Below are positions 44,652 to 56,240 of a stretch of DNA of 64,000 bases, piece after piece. The notes under the pieces are model-generated. The model was not told the DNA's origin, searched no databases, and was given only the letters and a program-made list of their open reading frames with translations. A program made the translations under genes and the position numbers. Origin of the DNA: Tenrec ecaudatus. Taxonomy: Eukaryota > Chordata > Mammalia > Afrosoricida > Tenrecidae. Numbering within the stretch: the first letter of the stretch is position 1; each line of letters begins with the position of its first letter. The DNA is taken from positions 127,459,731 through 127,523,730 of the forward strand of contig NC_134535.1 in NCBI RefSeq assembly GCF_050624435.1. Reading direction: 5' to 3'.

Positions 44652-46278
44652 GTAAGTTACCAAGACTGTTTCACTCCTCACTCCAGCCCCAGGGCTATTC
44701 AGAACAGCCCCCCACCCTAACCCTTCCAGGGCTCAGAGGCTATGTCTGAGATTACTTGTGGTAAATTCAAGCTGGGACTGGTAGATTGAGTGCGGTCTGA
44801 TTGATTTCACCACGAAGGTTCTGTAGAGCCCCTGGGCCTGGCCTCATATCTCCCAGGGAGTAGGTGCCTGCATACATTGTCTCCCCCTGTGGGGGAACTG
44901 AGGGCCGTACAGGACTGTCCTGTGTGATGGGGGAGGACGTGGAGCAGGGAGAGGGAATCCAAGGCTTGTTTAGAGCATTTGTTTTCATAAGGATGATGGA
45001 GGTCATCTCCTGCTACAGACGAAGACACTGAGGGTCAGAGGGGTCAAATAAGTGATCCCCGCCTGTGTCCCACTGCCATGTCCTTTCAACTGGACTAAAT
45101 GGTTTTCCTTACCTTGCAACTATTTAAAGGACACCCTCCTGATGCTGGCCAGTCTCCACTTAGACCCCGTGGGCCAGCAGCATCCAGTCTGCTGCTCATG
45201 AGTTGGTCTGAGACAAAGGATACATTTGTCACACCCTCAGCATCTGCCTACTAGGTGTGTCCTATCCCAATGGCCCAGAGCACTTAGACATTTCTGCTGT
45301 GGTTCCCCATTGGCACACACACACTCACACACACACAGAATGAGGGTGACAGGAGAGCCCCTCCAGAGTTAACATATTACCCCCAGGAAGCTAACACTTC
45401 CTACCAACATCCCTTCTGTGTGTCGGGCACACTGGATGACCTGTTGCAATTTAATTGCTTCAAGATACGTAGGTTGATTAATGTACAAGTGTGCTCATTG
45501 CAATCGACTTCTATCAGCTACTTCAGTAAAATACTAAGACCTCAACAACAGAAGCTTAGGCAATATATATTTCGATGACAAACAAGAAGAGGCACGTCAA
45601 AAAGTTTGTGGAAAATTTCCATGATCTTTTAATCCTGTTGTTTCATGAACTTTTAATTCCATCATATAATATAGCCATTAAAATCAAGTTTTGGACGCAT
45701 AGACAATATACGCATAGTATATTGAGGCAAAGGGGGGGACAATAAACTTTGCACATTATATACTATTTAGAGTATTATTTCAAGTGTGTGAAAAACACAA
45801 TAGTAGGACTGCAAGGGTGTAAAATATCCATCACTGTCTATGAGGGTGCTTGGAAAAATGGAATGGAAAAGTAATGGAGTTTCCCCACAAAGTGTTTGGA
45901 GCCCCCTCACAGGTGCTGTGAGCTAGCATGGGCAGGTGCTAATGGGTTCACTGTATGGTCTCTGGATGGTGGGCTTTACAGGTCTTCTCTGTGCTGTCCC
46001 CCTCGCATAGTCTCCAAATGTTGGGCCATGAGCGTGCCTTGCTTTCTAAGCCAGTCAATGAACGTCATTCAAGTGGAGGACAAAGCCCTGCTCCATGAGC
46101 GCAATGCACGCCAGGCCATATTTGAGGGTTGACAGAGTTGGCTTTAGTCTCATTTAGTGCCATGAGAGGAAGCATGTCCTCACAGTGCAATTCCTGTCTG
46201 GCTCAGCCTCCTTTCTACAAGGCCTGAGTGGTTTGGGCTGGGGGTTCTAGCGGGCTCACCTGCGGTCTCTCCCTGCAG
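44652..46278 (+). other. VWF: VWF intron 2
   Basis: GTAAGT donor and 'tctctccctgcag' acceptor. It contains a short (CA)n at 45314-45338 and inverted-repeat transposon-like sequence at 45589-45910. Otherwise unassigned. Confidence 0.88.
45589..45910. mobile_element. Inverted-repeat DNA-transposon-like sequence
   Basis: The left end 'gtcaaaaagtttgtggaaaa' then 'tttccatgatctttt' is an imperfect inverted copy of the right end, whose reverse complement reads 'tccaaacactttgtggggaa' then 'actccattactttt'. A second 'tgagggtgcttggaaaaatg' end lies at 45841. The layout suggests one or two non-autonomous elements, possibly mariner-like. No transposase frame. Family uncertain. Confidence 0.5.
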
Positions 46279-46443
46279 GGCCTCTTTGCACGGCAGGGCC
46301 TGGGGGCCAGGTGGCCACTGGCCGATGCAGCCTTTTCGGAGATGACTTCATCAACACCTTGGACGAGAGCATGTACAGCTTCGCGGGAGACTGTAGTTAC
46401 CTGCTGGCTGGAGACTGCCAGCAACACTCCTTCTCACTAATCG
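46279..46443 (+). CDS. VWF: VWF exon 3: end of signal peptide and start of D1
   Basis: 165 nt, the same as human exon 3 (c.56-220). It encodes residues 19 (completed) to 73 plus one base of Gly74. Residues 19-22 (GPLC) end the signal peptide. Residues 23-33 ([11 protein letters not shown]) differ strongly from human, as expected for the mature propeptide N-terminus. From Arg34-Cys35 the VWD domain is conserved: '[20 protein letters not shown]', then '[20 protein letters not shown]'. The domain's cysteines are retained. Donor GTGAGT. The open frame that continues past 46443 is intron read-through. Confidence 0.95.
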
Positions 46444-46787
46444 GTGAGTCCAGGGCCCTGGAGGAGGAATCCAATTTGGGGCAGCTGGGCTCAGGCCTGG
46501 TGTGCAGGTGGCAGGTGGGGAGGGGAGGAGAATCCCTATTTCTATGCGCTGGCAGATCACTGCCGGGAACATGGCAGGGAATAGCCCTTTCCATTTGGTC
46601 TCTCCCTAGGGGAGCCTGCTGGGATCATACGCATTGCTCGGCTCCTCCACTGGTTGCGTGGCCATTGCTCTGGGAGCTCCATTGCATCATGGGAAGGGTG
46701 GACCCTGTAGCACAGACAGCTCTTTGCAAAGGGATAGATGGATCTTTCCTGGGTGGCCTGTGCAATTCAGACAGTTTTCTGTTGGGG

Positions 46788-46908
46788 GACCCCGGGTGGT
46801 GCCAATGGTTAATGTGCTCTGCTGCTAATGGAAAAGTTCGTGGTTCGAGTCTAGCTAGAGGCCCCTTGGAAGAAAGGCCTGGTGATCTCCTATTGAAAAA
46901 ATATAGTC
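46788..46908 (+). repeat. AfroSINE, short-middle variant, truncated by an L1
   Basis: 'ccccgggtggtgccaatggt', 'gttcgtggttcgagtctagc' (box B) and 'cttggaagaaaggcctggtg'. The rest is cut off by the L1 tail that follows. Confidence 0.8.
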
Positions 46909-47575
46909 ACATCAAAGACCAAAAAAAAAAAAATCCTAGCATTGTGAATGAGGGGGAGTACAGAGTGGGGACCGAGGGCCCATCTTGGGACATCCCCTTG
47001 CAGAAGGGCCATGGGGAGAGATGAGCTGGTCAGGGTGCAGTGTAGCAATGATGAAACATACAGATTTCCTCTAGTTCTTGAATGCTTCCTCCCCCCTCCC
47101 CCTACTATCATGATCCAAATTCTACCTTACAAATCCGGCTGTTCCGGAGGATGTACACTGGTACAGATAGGAACTGGAAACACAAGGAATTCAGGACAGA
47201 TGAACCCCTCAGGACCAGTGGTGAGAGTGGCGATACCGGGAGGGTGGAGGGAAGGTGAGGGAGAAAAGAGGAACTGGATCTACATATAACCTCCTCCCTG
47301 GGGGACGGACAGCTGTGAAGGGGGTGAAGGGCGATGTCAGATGGTGTAAGATATGACAAAATAACAATAGTTTATAAATTATCAAGGGTTCATGGGGGAG
47401 GGGGAGCAGGGAGGGAGGGGAAAATGAGGAGTTGATTGATACCAAGGGCTCAAATAGAAAGGAAATGTTTTGAGAATGATGATGGCAACAAATGTACAAA
47501 AGTGCTTGGATGTATATATGGATTGTGATAAGAGTTGTACGGGCCCCCAATAAAAAATTATTTTTAAAACCCCTG
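46909..47575 (+). mobile_element. LINE-1 3' UTR, 5'-truncated copy
   Basis: From 'acatcaaagaccaaaaaaaa' to 'gcccccaataaaaaattatt'. It has 'tactatcatgatccaaattc' and a purine tract at 47393-47430. Confidence 0.88.
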
Positions 47576-47799
47576 CATTGAAAACTGAAAAAAAAAAGAA
47601 AGAAAAATCACCAAGGATGACATTGAGAAGGCTGACAAACACATGAGGAAATGCTACAGATCCAGGAGAAATGTTAGCCATCTGAGAGATTCAAACGAAA
47701 ACACTGATGCGATAGCAGTTTACACCCAAATGACAGTCCAATTTAAAAACGAAAACAGCCCAACAAATGTGGGGGGATGTGGAGAAACTGGAACTCTCT

Positions 47800-48095
47800 C
47801 TCTCTGCTCTCTTTTCTATTGAGGTTTTTCTATGGTTTATTTAACATGGTCATCGTTGTTTGGCTTCTGTTTTTGTTTTACATGGTTTTCTTTATTTGAA
47901 ATCTAGGCTAGCTAAATCTATAGAGGAACTGGATTAGTAATTACCTGCAGGGAGGCAGGCGAGGTGAGGGGAGAATAGAAATAGGGAGTTGACAGCTCTG
48001 AGTACAAGAGAGAAGGAAATGTTCTAAATTGATTGTGGTAATGATTGCCCAACTCTTCTTGAATTATATGCCAATAAAAACTATTTAAAAAAACC
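47800..48095 (+). mobile_element. Old LINE-1 3' end
   Basis: 'agaaggaaatgttctaaatt', 'gattgtggtaatgattgccc' and 'aattatatgccaataaaaac' with an A-tail. An older subfamily than the copy just upstream. 47700-47790 may be its ORF2 end. Confidence 0.68.
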
Positions 48096-48204
48096 CCACA
48101 GCCTTTGAAAACTCCAAAGCACAGCGACCTCTGACACACATGGATATGCCATGCCAGAATCGGTAACAATTGACTTTACATTGAGCACCCCGTGACCCCA
48201 GATA

Positions 48205-48418
48205 AGGAGCCCTGGTTGGCGGTGAGGGGTGCACGGGGATGGTGGTGGTGGTGGGGGGTGGTGGGAGCTGCTAACCACAAGTTCAATAGTCCAACTCTGC
48301 CTACTGTTCTGAGAAAGAAACATAAAGCTCTCTGCTTCAGTCAAGATTTACAGCCAAAGGTGCAGTTCTACTCCGTCCTATAAGATCCCTGTGAGGGGGA
48401 ATTGACTTGACACAGCGT
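48205..48418 (+). repeat. AfroSINE with G-rich insert
   Basis: 'aaggagccctggttggcggt', a (GGT)n-like expansion at 48237-48265 within the head, then 'ctccgtcctataagatccct' and 'gggggaattgacttgacaca'. Confidence 0.82.
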
Positions 48419-48419
48419 A

Positions 48420-48570
48420 GTGGTTCCCTGTTGGGCTGCTAACTGCAAGGTTAGCAGTTTGAAACCACCAGCAGGAAGATGAGGCTTTCTACTCCCGTAC
48501 AAGGTTAGAGTCTTGGAAACTCACAGGGACAGTTCTGCCCTGTGCTTTCGGGTTGTTGTAATCCCTCATC
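48420..48570 (+). repeat. AfroSINE
   Basis: 'gttgggctgctaactgcaag', 'gttagcagtttgaaaccacc', 'gatgaggctttctactcccg', 'acagttctgccctgtgcttt'. It directly abuts the preceding copy. Confidence 0.85.
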
Positions 48571-48819
48571 AAGTTGAGGGTAGTAAGCTTTTGTTTGGGA
48601 GTTTAACAGCATATGAGGAACCAAGGCCAGGGGGCTTGTATGTAAGGCTTGGCAGATAGTAGCAGGAGGAGCTAGACTGGCACCGGGTCTCAGGTCGAAG
48701 GCGCTTTCCTCGGTGCTGAGCAGAAAGGGTATTTTCTCAAGGAGGCCGGGGAGAAGGGGGTGAGGGGGGACTGTGGTCTGATGAGCACTACACTAAAAAA
48801 ATGAATCGGAGGCATGTGG

Positions 48820-49010
48820 TGTGTGGGAGTCTCTGGATGTATGTGACTGCTAACCACAAGGTGGGAGCTTTGAGTCCACCCTGAGGATCCTTGGAAGGAA
48901 GGCATGGCTGTCTACTTCCAACAGCGCATTGAATGCCCTACAGACCACAGCTCTGCTCTGGGCCACACAGGGTTTCCCTGAGTCGGAATCAGCGCACTAG
49001 TGAGGGAAGG
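48820..49010 (+). repeat. AfroSINE, short-middle variant
   Basis: 'gactgctaaccacaaggtgg', 'tttgagtccaccctgaggat', 'ccttggaaggaaggcatggc' and the tail 'ctgagtcggaatcagcgcac'. Confidence 0.8.
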
Positions 49011-50385
49011 AAGCAGCAAAGCCTAGCAGAGGTGGAGTCCCCACCTTGGAGAGTAAAAGATGGTAACAAATGACTCACCAGACTCTTGCCTGAGATGCAG
49101 GCAGCAGGATTCGTGGAGTGGTGACTCACCCAGTCCATGCATATTGGTGCAGCCTCCTCTGTGGGCCTGTACGGGGCTAGGCTCTCTTTGGGAGCTCAGT
49201 GAGCTGAAATGGCCCTCACGATGACATTCTCCTGCCTCTGCGGCAGCCTTTATCCTCATCCTCTGCTGGAAGATCCGTCCCAGTCATGATTTTAATGTAC
49301 TGCCATTTTTCTTACTGCTCTGTGAGTCCTTCCGGGGGTAGGATGGTACAAGAGGTCTCGTGCCTCTGTGGTTCCTGGTGCTGGGCTCACTAAGTCTCTA
49401 GTCACTGGCTGCTGAGGGGACCATGCAGCATGGGACTCTTGTGCCCAAGGATAAATCGATGTACTCCTGGCAGTGGGATGAGGTGAGCAGGGGATGAGGC
49501 TGGTAGGAGGATTATCTACTTATATTCAATAAGAGGCCACTGAGGAGCTGTTGTGACTGGTGTGGCTGGTCCTGAAACTCAGATTAGCATGAGGATCACC
49601 TGGAGAGCCCTCGTTGATGTGCTGTGCTGAACACAGATGGCATGGTTTATGGCTCAAGGACACAAGAGTCCACATAACTGCATTGCTAACAGTTTCCCAG
49701 CTGATGCTGCTGTAAGCTTTGAGGAGCCCTGGGCTGGAGATGAGGGGGATGGAAGGCTGGGCTGCAGGGTGAGAGTATAGAGTTGTGAAGTCTGATGGAG
49801 CATGTCCTTTCAACCCAGCAGACGGCAAGGAACGAGTGTCAAGCAGTGTGCAGCAGGGACGTGTTGAGAAGGGACTTGCAATTTACTGACGTCGTCCTGA
49901 GAAGGAAGGAGGTGGGAGGCAAGGCGGTTTGGGCAACAATTAGCAAATGGGAGGTGGGAAGGGCCAGAGACATCCAAGGGTGTCACAGTAAGGAAGCCAC
50001 TTGAACACTGAGCTTCGGGGCCCCACTTGAATTCAGAAGTAATAGCTGAGGACTGACTTGGGAGAGCAGCTGGAGAGAAAAAGGAGCCGTCACCTTCCTG
50101 GGGAAACTCAAGACTCAGCGACCCTCCATACCAACATCTCTCCACCATAAACATCCAGGTGCAGTGGTTATGATCGCACATGATGAACATGGCGAATGCC
50201 ATGGAATTGTAGATGTAAAACCTGCTGAACTGACAAAGATATGTTTTTAGATAGACATATAAAAGTATATATATCTGCTTATAGATAAACTGTTTATATA
50301 TTTATATTTCTATATATGTATTAGAAATAAAAATATCTATTTCTGACATAGGGATGTCAGTAAGAAGATTTTTTCAACAGGTTTT

Positions 50386-51250
50386 TTGCCAATGGTTTTA
50401 TTGGCATATAATTCACATATCATACAATTCAATAGTTCAGTCACATCCAGAAGAGTTGTACTATCATTACCACTATCAGTTTGAAAACATTTGCTTTGTT
50501 TTTGTCCTCATTGCTATTAGCTCCCAATTACCTCCAATTTCCCCTGCTATATCCTTAAAAAAAGCATTAACGCAGTTATTGTCTTTGTAGGCTTATTTAT
50601 TCTGGATTTCGAATACAGAATAAACTTTTTTAAAACACTCAAAAAACAAAACTAACAATAGTAACAGAGAAAAACAGATAAAAACTTCAATGGAAAAGAA
50701 AGCAGAAAATAGTAAAAAGTTGAAAAAATTTAAATGGATCATAGGGGAGATCAAATGATAGGGTGCTAAATGTTAACCTAACGGCATCTGCAGCAGTCCA
50801 CCTTCCAACGAATTCTGCCTGACAGCAAGGCTGTTCATGTCCATGGTCAGAGGGGATTCACTCTGGACTTAGTCCATGTTTTCCCTTCACTTAAAACGAA
50901 AACCAAAACAGCTTTGAAAATGGCTCAAAAGGGGAGATCAAATGATAAGACATTACATTTTAACCTAATTATGCCTGCCCTAATAGGCTTTACAATGCCC
51001 CAATCTGATAACAGGGCTATTCACCTGCCTCAGTTACAATCAGAGAGGCTTCACCAGGGGCTTAATCCATGAGAACATGGATCCTGCAGATGCATTTTGG
51101 GCTTCCATTGTCATGCACATCCTTCTGCAAAAGAAGTGTTCACAATTTGAGCTCTGGTACCATTCCCTCTTTTAGATTTGGATGATATTATTTACAATCC
51201 TTGGATCACACAGGCTGGGGTGGTTTAGGAGATTTTCAAGGAAGGAATAA
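50386..51250 (-). mobile_element. Old LINE-1 3' UTR with internal tandem duplication
   Basis: The reverse-strand tail begins near 'caatggttttattggcatat'. Then come 'gaaaacatttgctttgtttt' and an AT-rich zone. A diverged tandem repeat with period about 187 bp follows ('ggggagatcaaatgata' at 50744 and 50931). The core-like 'ggatcacacaggctggggtg' is at about 51204. Stops throughout. Confidence 0.65.
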
Positions 51251-51829
51251 GAAGTAACATCCTACCCAATCTTTGAATTTTGAGTTCCCAAGGAAGGAGG
51301 ATGGAAGTGTGTGTGTGTGTGTAGGGGCAGGGGGGGTCTATGAAGATGTTGTGTTGGTCTCAAGTGGGGTTGTTGATCTCACACCAGGATCTGATTACTC
51401 ATCTCTGTGGTAGGTTTCCTGCCTGAGAGATGGCCTTGTAAAAAACACCCATGAAATTTTAGTGCTGTCACATGAAGGGGATTGAAACCAATGTCACAAA
51501 ACACAAAATATATAAATCTCTGAATGGAAAACTAATTTGCTCTGTAGTTTCACCTAAACCCTAAGAAAGAAAGAGGAAGGAAGGAAGGAGCCTTAGTCCC
51601 ACTGACAAAATGTAGATTTAGGGTTAGGGAGCCAAGTTGACATGTTGGAAAAGTTCTTCATACTAAGGCGAGACCCTCCCTCATAGGTAGCCCTGCTGGT
51701 CAGGGAGACTGACTACACTTGTGGGCTGTCACTGTCTTTCCTCTTGGATTGCCTGACTACTCGGGGCTTCTGCAGCACTGACATGTTCAACTTGCATGTT
51801 TATTTCCCATTTCTTGGGACTGGAAAGAG

Positions 51830-52020
51830 TTTCAAGTGGTTAATGCACTTGGTTAATAAAAGATTGGAGCCTGAGTTCACCCAGAAGTGCCTCAGAAGAA
51901 AGGCATGGTGACCCACTTCTGAGAAATCAAACACTGGAAATCTTGGGGAGCCCAGTTCTACTCGGACACACCGGGTGTTGCCACGGGTCAGAGTCCACTT
52001 GATGACTACTGGTTGGGACC
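51830..52020 (+). repeat. AfroSINE, short-middle variant
   Basis: 'caagtggttaatgcacttgg', 'tgcctcagaagaaaggcatg', 'ccacgggtcagagtccactt' and 'gatgactactggttggg'. Confidence 0.78.
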
Positions 52021-52159
52021 TGGTGGCCCTTGCCTCCAAGAGGGACGAGAAGCGAGAACAAAGCCACAATGGGGGTCAGAAAACTTGTGCTCTGGTTTGA
52101 ATTCTTTCACTTCACTGTGTCTTTGGGAAAGCCATCCCACGTCTCTCAGTCTCATTTTT

Positions 52160-52205
52160 ATTATTATTTTTAAAGATCGTTTTATTGGGGGCTCTTACAG
52201 CTCCA
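52160..52205 (-). mobile_element. LINE-1 tail, very short
   Basis: 'aaagatcgttttattggggg' followed by 'ctcttacagctcc' is the last ~40 bp of the L1 3' UTR in reverse. A severely 5'-truncated insertion. Confidence 0.8.
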
Positions 52206-53215
52206 TTTTCTAATCTCTAAAAGGGAGATGCTGTGAGGGCCAAGTGAGAGAAAGTCTTTGGTGGTGTGAAGTGACCCAAACATTAGTCATGGAAACAGCC
52301 AACTTACCGCCTGGAACATGGATAGGGACCGGGTGTTGCTGTACCCTGTGGATATTCCTATCAAAGTAACATCAATGATATGTGTCACACCATCACATTC
52401 ACACAGGGGTACTCCAGAGGTACAATCTTTCCTAGGCTTCAATGGCTGGGAAATAATTCGAAGCACATGTATAAGCTCTACGTCAAAATAGCTATGCGAC
52501 ATTCCCGACTCTTCTTAGAATAACTTGCTCTCACCAAGTGTCAGTTTCCTAGTACGCATGACCCACACCAGGTTATACACCAATCGCACTTTAAGGTAGA
52601 TTGGTTTGATTTTCACCAAAAGTTGTGTTACTACCATTAGAGGGCGAGTATTGCTGTGAACAAGGACCTGGGATTACCTGTCAGTTTCGGCCAAAGACCT
52701 CAGGTTGATTTGAGAAACTGTTGGTTCTGTAAGCTTGAGACAGAACGAAACAGTGGGGTTTGCTACCTCCAAACTGTACCCCAAATCCAGTGAAAATCAG
52801 CAAGTTATATATCCCAAACTATGTCACAACCAGCACACTTTGTGATGATTACAGGAAACAACTGATACTCTAAACTACGTGATAAAGAGCAGAGTTTGCA
52901 GTGATTACAGGAAATAATTACCAATACCTATATTTCTTTGAAACTTACCAGACCGCCATCCCTTGAGGCCCTAGGCAACATTGTTTATCTGAATGGAGAA
53001 TGCTGCGTGCCTGCTACTTATCTTAATGGACTGCTTACTGCCTTCCTGAGTCAGAACATCCTTACTGATTAAGCTTAAAAATAATTTTTCCTGCATGGGA
53101 GGGGGTTGTTACATTGCGGATTTCCAACAAACTAAATCTTGAATGATGCTATGTTGCTAGTAATTTGATTAACAGCAGGCTAATTCTTTCACCCCCTCTG
53201 TTAGAGGTAGTAATG
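52206..53215. other. Intronic; diverged 59-bp tandem duplication at 52809-52926
   Basis: Two adjacent units of about 59 bp share 'gtgatgattacaggaaacaa' / 'gcagtgattacaggaaataa' and 'ccaaactatgt' / 'ctaaactacgt'. The surrounding 52.7-53.1 kb could be an unrecognised LTR, since LTR U3 regions often carry such repeats. This is not proven. Confidence 0.45.
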
Positions 53216-53217
53216 GT

Positions 53218-53287
<70 letters not shown>

Positions 53288-53400
53288 TGTGTGTCTGGTG
53301 TGTGTGTGTGTGTGGTGTGTGTGTGTGTGTGGTGTGTGTGTGTGTGTGGGTGTGTGTGTGTGTGTGTGTGTTGTGTGTGTGTGGTGTGTGTGTGTGTGTT
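53216..53400 (+). repeat. Long interrupted (GT)n microsatellite
   Basis: About 185 bp of GT with regular 'gtgg' and single 'ctgg' or 'gttg' breaks that define blocks of about 20-30 bp, so it also behaves as a minisatellite-like array. Cys/Val and Thr/His open frames here are artefacts. Confidence 0.97.
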
Positions 53401-54699
53401 GGGAGGACAGGAATAATCTGAAGGAGGCTGGATGTGGGCACATTGAGCTGGTATTGGTGTTGGTGCTTGCCTGGGCAGCGTGGCCCGCCAAGCCCACTGG
53501 ACGCTCCAGTTTCAGTTTCCATGCCGCCGTGACTGTCCTGCTCACCTTCTGCTTCATTGTTCTCCAAAGATGTCCGGTTTCCTTGTGTTTGAATAGCAAA
53601 TTCACATTCCTTTCGCGTGCCAGGGGACCTCGGTCACTTCCTGGTTAGGGTTTTTGTGATCTGGCAGAGGGAGCACCTGGTGCAAAGAGAAGGCCTCTTT
53701 CTTTGATCCTGGCTCCTGGTCATCCAGGGTTCAGGGGCTGAGGCCAAAACTACAGGTCTTGGGGTTGACCTGTTGTTCAGGGGGTCAGGAACAGACCACA
53801 GGGATCCTGGCTCCTCCTGCTCCGCGGACTCCGCTCTTCCTAAGTCAGAGCTACAGAAACTTGCTCCCAAACCAGCCCCAAGAGAGATCCTCAAACAACC
53901 ACCTGAGTCATTTCCCCAGCAGAGGCCTCCTTCTCACACCAGTGAAACGGAGAAGTCAGACGACTCTGCCGTTTTTCAGAGTGTGGATGGAGCCAGTCTT
54001 CTAGCTGCTCCGTGTTTCTGAAGGGCCTCTCTCCCCAACCTGCTGGCAGCCTTGCCCTTCAGCTGGGCTCCATCAGTGAATTCCAGGCAGAAGGCACAGG
54101 GAGACGTTTACCAGGGTGCTCTGGCCTCTTCTGTGGCCAGCTGGTCCCTTTCTCCTGGAATCATGGGGAATGCTAACTTGGGGGTCGGGGAGTGTGGGAG
54201 ACCTTCCTGGGCCCACTGCCCTTTCTAGAGGCTCATTTCCCCACTGCAGAGCATCAACACACCCCCTTTGTCCCCACCCTCGAGGAGAGAGAGCAAGACA
54301 ACCAGGCCACAGGGCTACCGTAGAGTCACGGTGCCAGTGCTTAACCGAATACAGAGGCACCGCTGCCCCGTGAGGCGGCTTTGGGCTTGGAGTCAGGACC
54401 GCTGTGTGCTGAGTTTGGCCCTGCCGCCGTGTAAACCAATACGGTGCAGATGGGGGCGATTTCTCCCTACCCTGAGGGGACATTTGGTCATGTCTGAAGA
54501 CATAAAATGATCATAAATGTGGGAGGGTGGGTGGGCTGGTTGTGGTGGCTTGCTCGTCCATTTAATGGGCATATCTGCAGTACACAGGGCAGCTTCCACC
54601 CCAGAGACTTACCCAGCCCTTCATGCCCACGGTGCCAGAGTGCAGAAACAGCTGCACATTTAGGAGCCAGCTTCTGCGTCTATAACATGCCGTCAGTCT

Positions 54700-54800
54700 A
54701 GACCACTGGTTTTCAAACGGAGTCACAACCCGTGGGTCACACTGTTAATCTCATGGTTGTCACGAGCCTCTATAAAATAGTGTGAAATATAGACGTACGT
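54700..54800. mobile_element. Possible hAT terminal fragment
   Basis: 'accactggttttcaaacgga', 'gtcacaacccgtgggtcaca' and 'tctcatggttgtcacgagcc' resemble the ends of hAT-type mammalian elements (ACCACTGGTTCTCAAAC-like start). Only one end is visible. Confidence 0.4.
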
Positions 54801-55445
54801 GGCACAGGGTAAGGGGAAGTATTTTTATTTTATTTTAAGCTTGATTTATCCCTGTGCTGTAAGGGTTTGCTTCCTCGGTTTCTTCTGGGAGATCTTTTCC
54901 CTTCTATGAAACCCCTCTTCTGGTTTAGGAGGAATCTCTTCCTTTTCAGTGGAGATCCTCTCCGTGTGGCAGGGGGAGCTCAGCGATGGAGTGATCTGAC
55001 CCCAAGCTCCTGCGCTACATGGTGGGGGCCTTGGGGGCCTGGATGTGCTCAGTGACCAGAGAATCCCCATCGACACCCTTCAGTTCAGCGTTACTCTCTG
55101 CATTTTTAAGCATGTGCAGCAAAAACTCAGCACTCTTTGGGGGCCACTGACCCTGGGTCCAACCCCACTGTTTGGCCTGGGCACACCTACTGACTCCACC
55201 ATTGTAACGCCGGAAGGGCACACACTGCTTCTGCAGGGTGATGTCTTTCCAATAGTTGGTGGCTCTCCGGATATGCATACCCTGAGCGCCTGGGCAGTTT
55301 CACAGGTGTCTTCAAATGGACCCGGAGATTTGACCCTCTTGATTTGCATGATTTTGTGGGGATTTGGGGGCCAAGTGAGTAGTGAACTCTTTTGGCAGAT
55401 CACCTCAGGCTGCTATGGGAAGAGTGGTAAGTATTGCTATGTGAA

Positions 55446-55467
55446 GTGTGTGTGTGTGTGTGTGTGC
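55446..55467 (+). repeat. (GT)n microsatellite
   Basis: About 10 GT units directly before an L1 tail. Confidence 0.95.
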
Positions 55468-55905
55468 ATAACTCCAGTTAGACCGGAGCATATGCACTGG
55501 TGCAGATAGGAGCTCTCAACACACAGAGCCCAGGGCAGATAAATCCCTCAGGAACAATAATGAGAGTAGTGATACCAAGAGGGTAGGGGGAGGGCGGGGC
55601 GAAAGGGGGAGGAAAAGGGGAACCGATCGCAATGACCCTAAAGGGATGACAACAGAAACGTGGGTGAAGGAGACAGCAGATGGTGTAAGATAGGAAAACA
55701 ATAATTTATAATTTATCAAGGGGTTATGAGGGCGCAAGGGTGGGGAGGGAGGGAAAAAAGAGGAGCTGACACAAATGGCTCAAGTAGAAAGAAAATGCTT
55801 AAAAAATGATGGCAACATATACACAAATGTGCTTGACACAACTGATGCATGGATTGTTATAAGAACTGTAAGAGCCCCCAATAAAATGATTAAAAAGAAG
55901 AAGAA
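55463..55905 (+). mobile_element. LINE-1 3' UTR tail
   Basis: 'aactccagttagaccggagc', purine tract 55579-55620, 'acttatacac'-free middle, and the end 'agcccccaataaaatgatta' with an A/G-rich tail. 5'-truncated. Confidence 0.87.
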
Positions 55906-56039
55906 AGGTGCTTTTATCACTAACTTATGAGCCCCCAAATTGAAAGACTTGTTTCGATGGTCCCCACGATCCTTTCAGGGGCCGCAGGATATTTTCTTTC
56001 TCCAGGACAAACGCTCCAAACTTCCCTGGCCACCCCTCG

Positions 56040-56240
56040 CCACGGGTGTGGCTTGACGGGTGTCATGAGTTGCTGACCACAAAGTCAGCAGTTTGAACCG
56101 GCCAGCTGCTCCGCAGGAGACAGATGAGCTTGTCTCCTCCCTTAAAGATGGATGGTCAGGGAAGCCCACGGGAGCATTCTACTCTGTCCGATAGGGTGGC
56201 TCTGAGTCATCAACTCCACAGCAGCGGGTTTGGGGGTTGA
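56040..56240 (+). repeat. AfroSINE
   Basis: 'ggtgtggcttgacgggtgtc', 'agtcagcagtttgaaccggc', 'tactctgtccgatagggtgg', 'cagcagcgggtttggg'. Confidence 0.86.

Noticed and set aside
46311..47024. 237-codon open frame over VWF exon 3
   Set aside because: Only 46311-46443 is exon. The rest reads through a consensus GTGAGT donor into intron, then into an AfroSINE and an L1 tail.
53165..53648. Cys/Val- and Thr/His-rich proteins
   Set aside because: Artefacts of the (GT)n tract.
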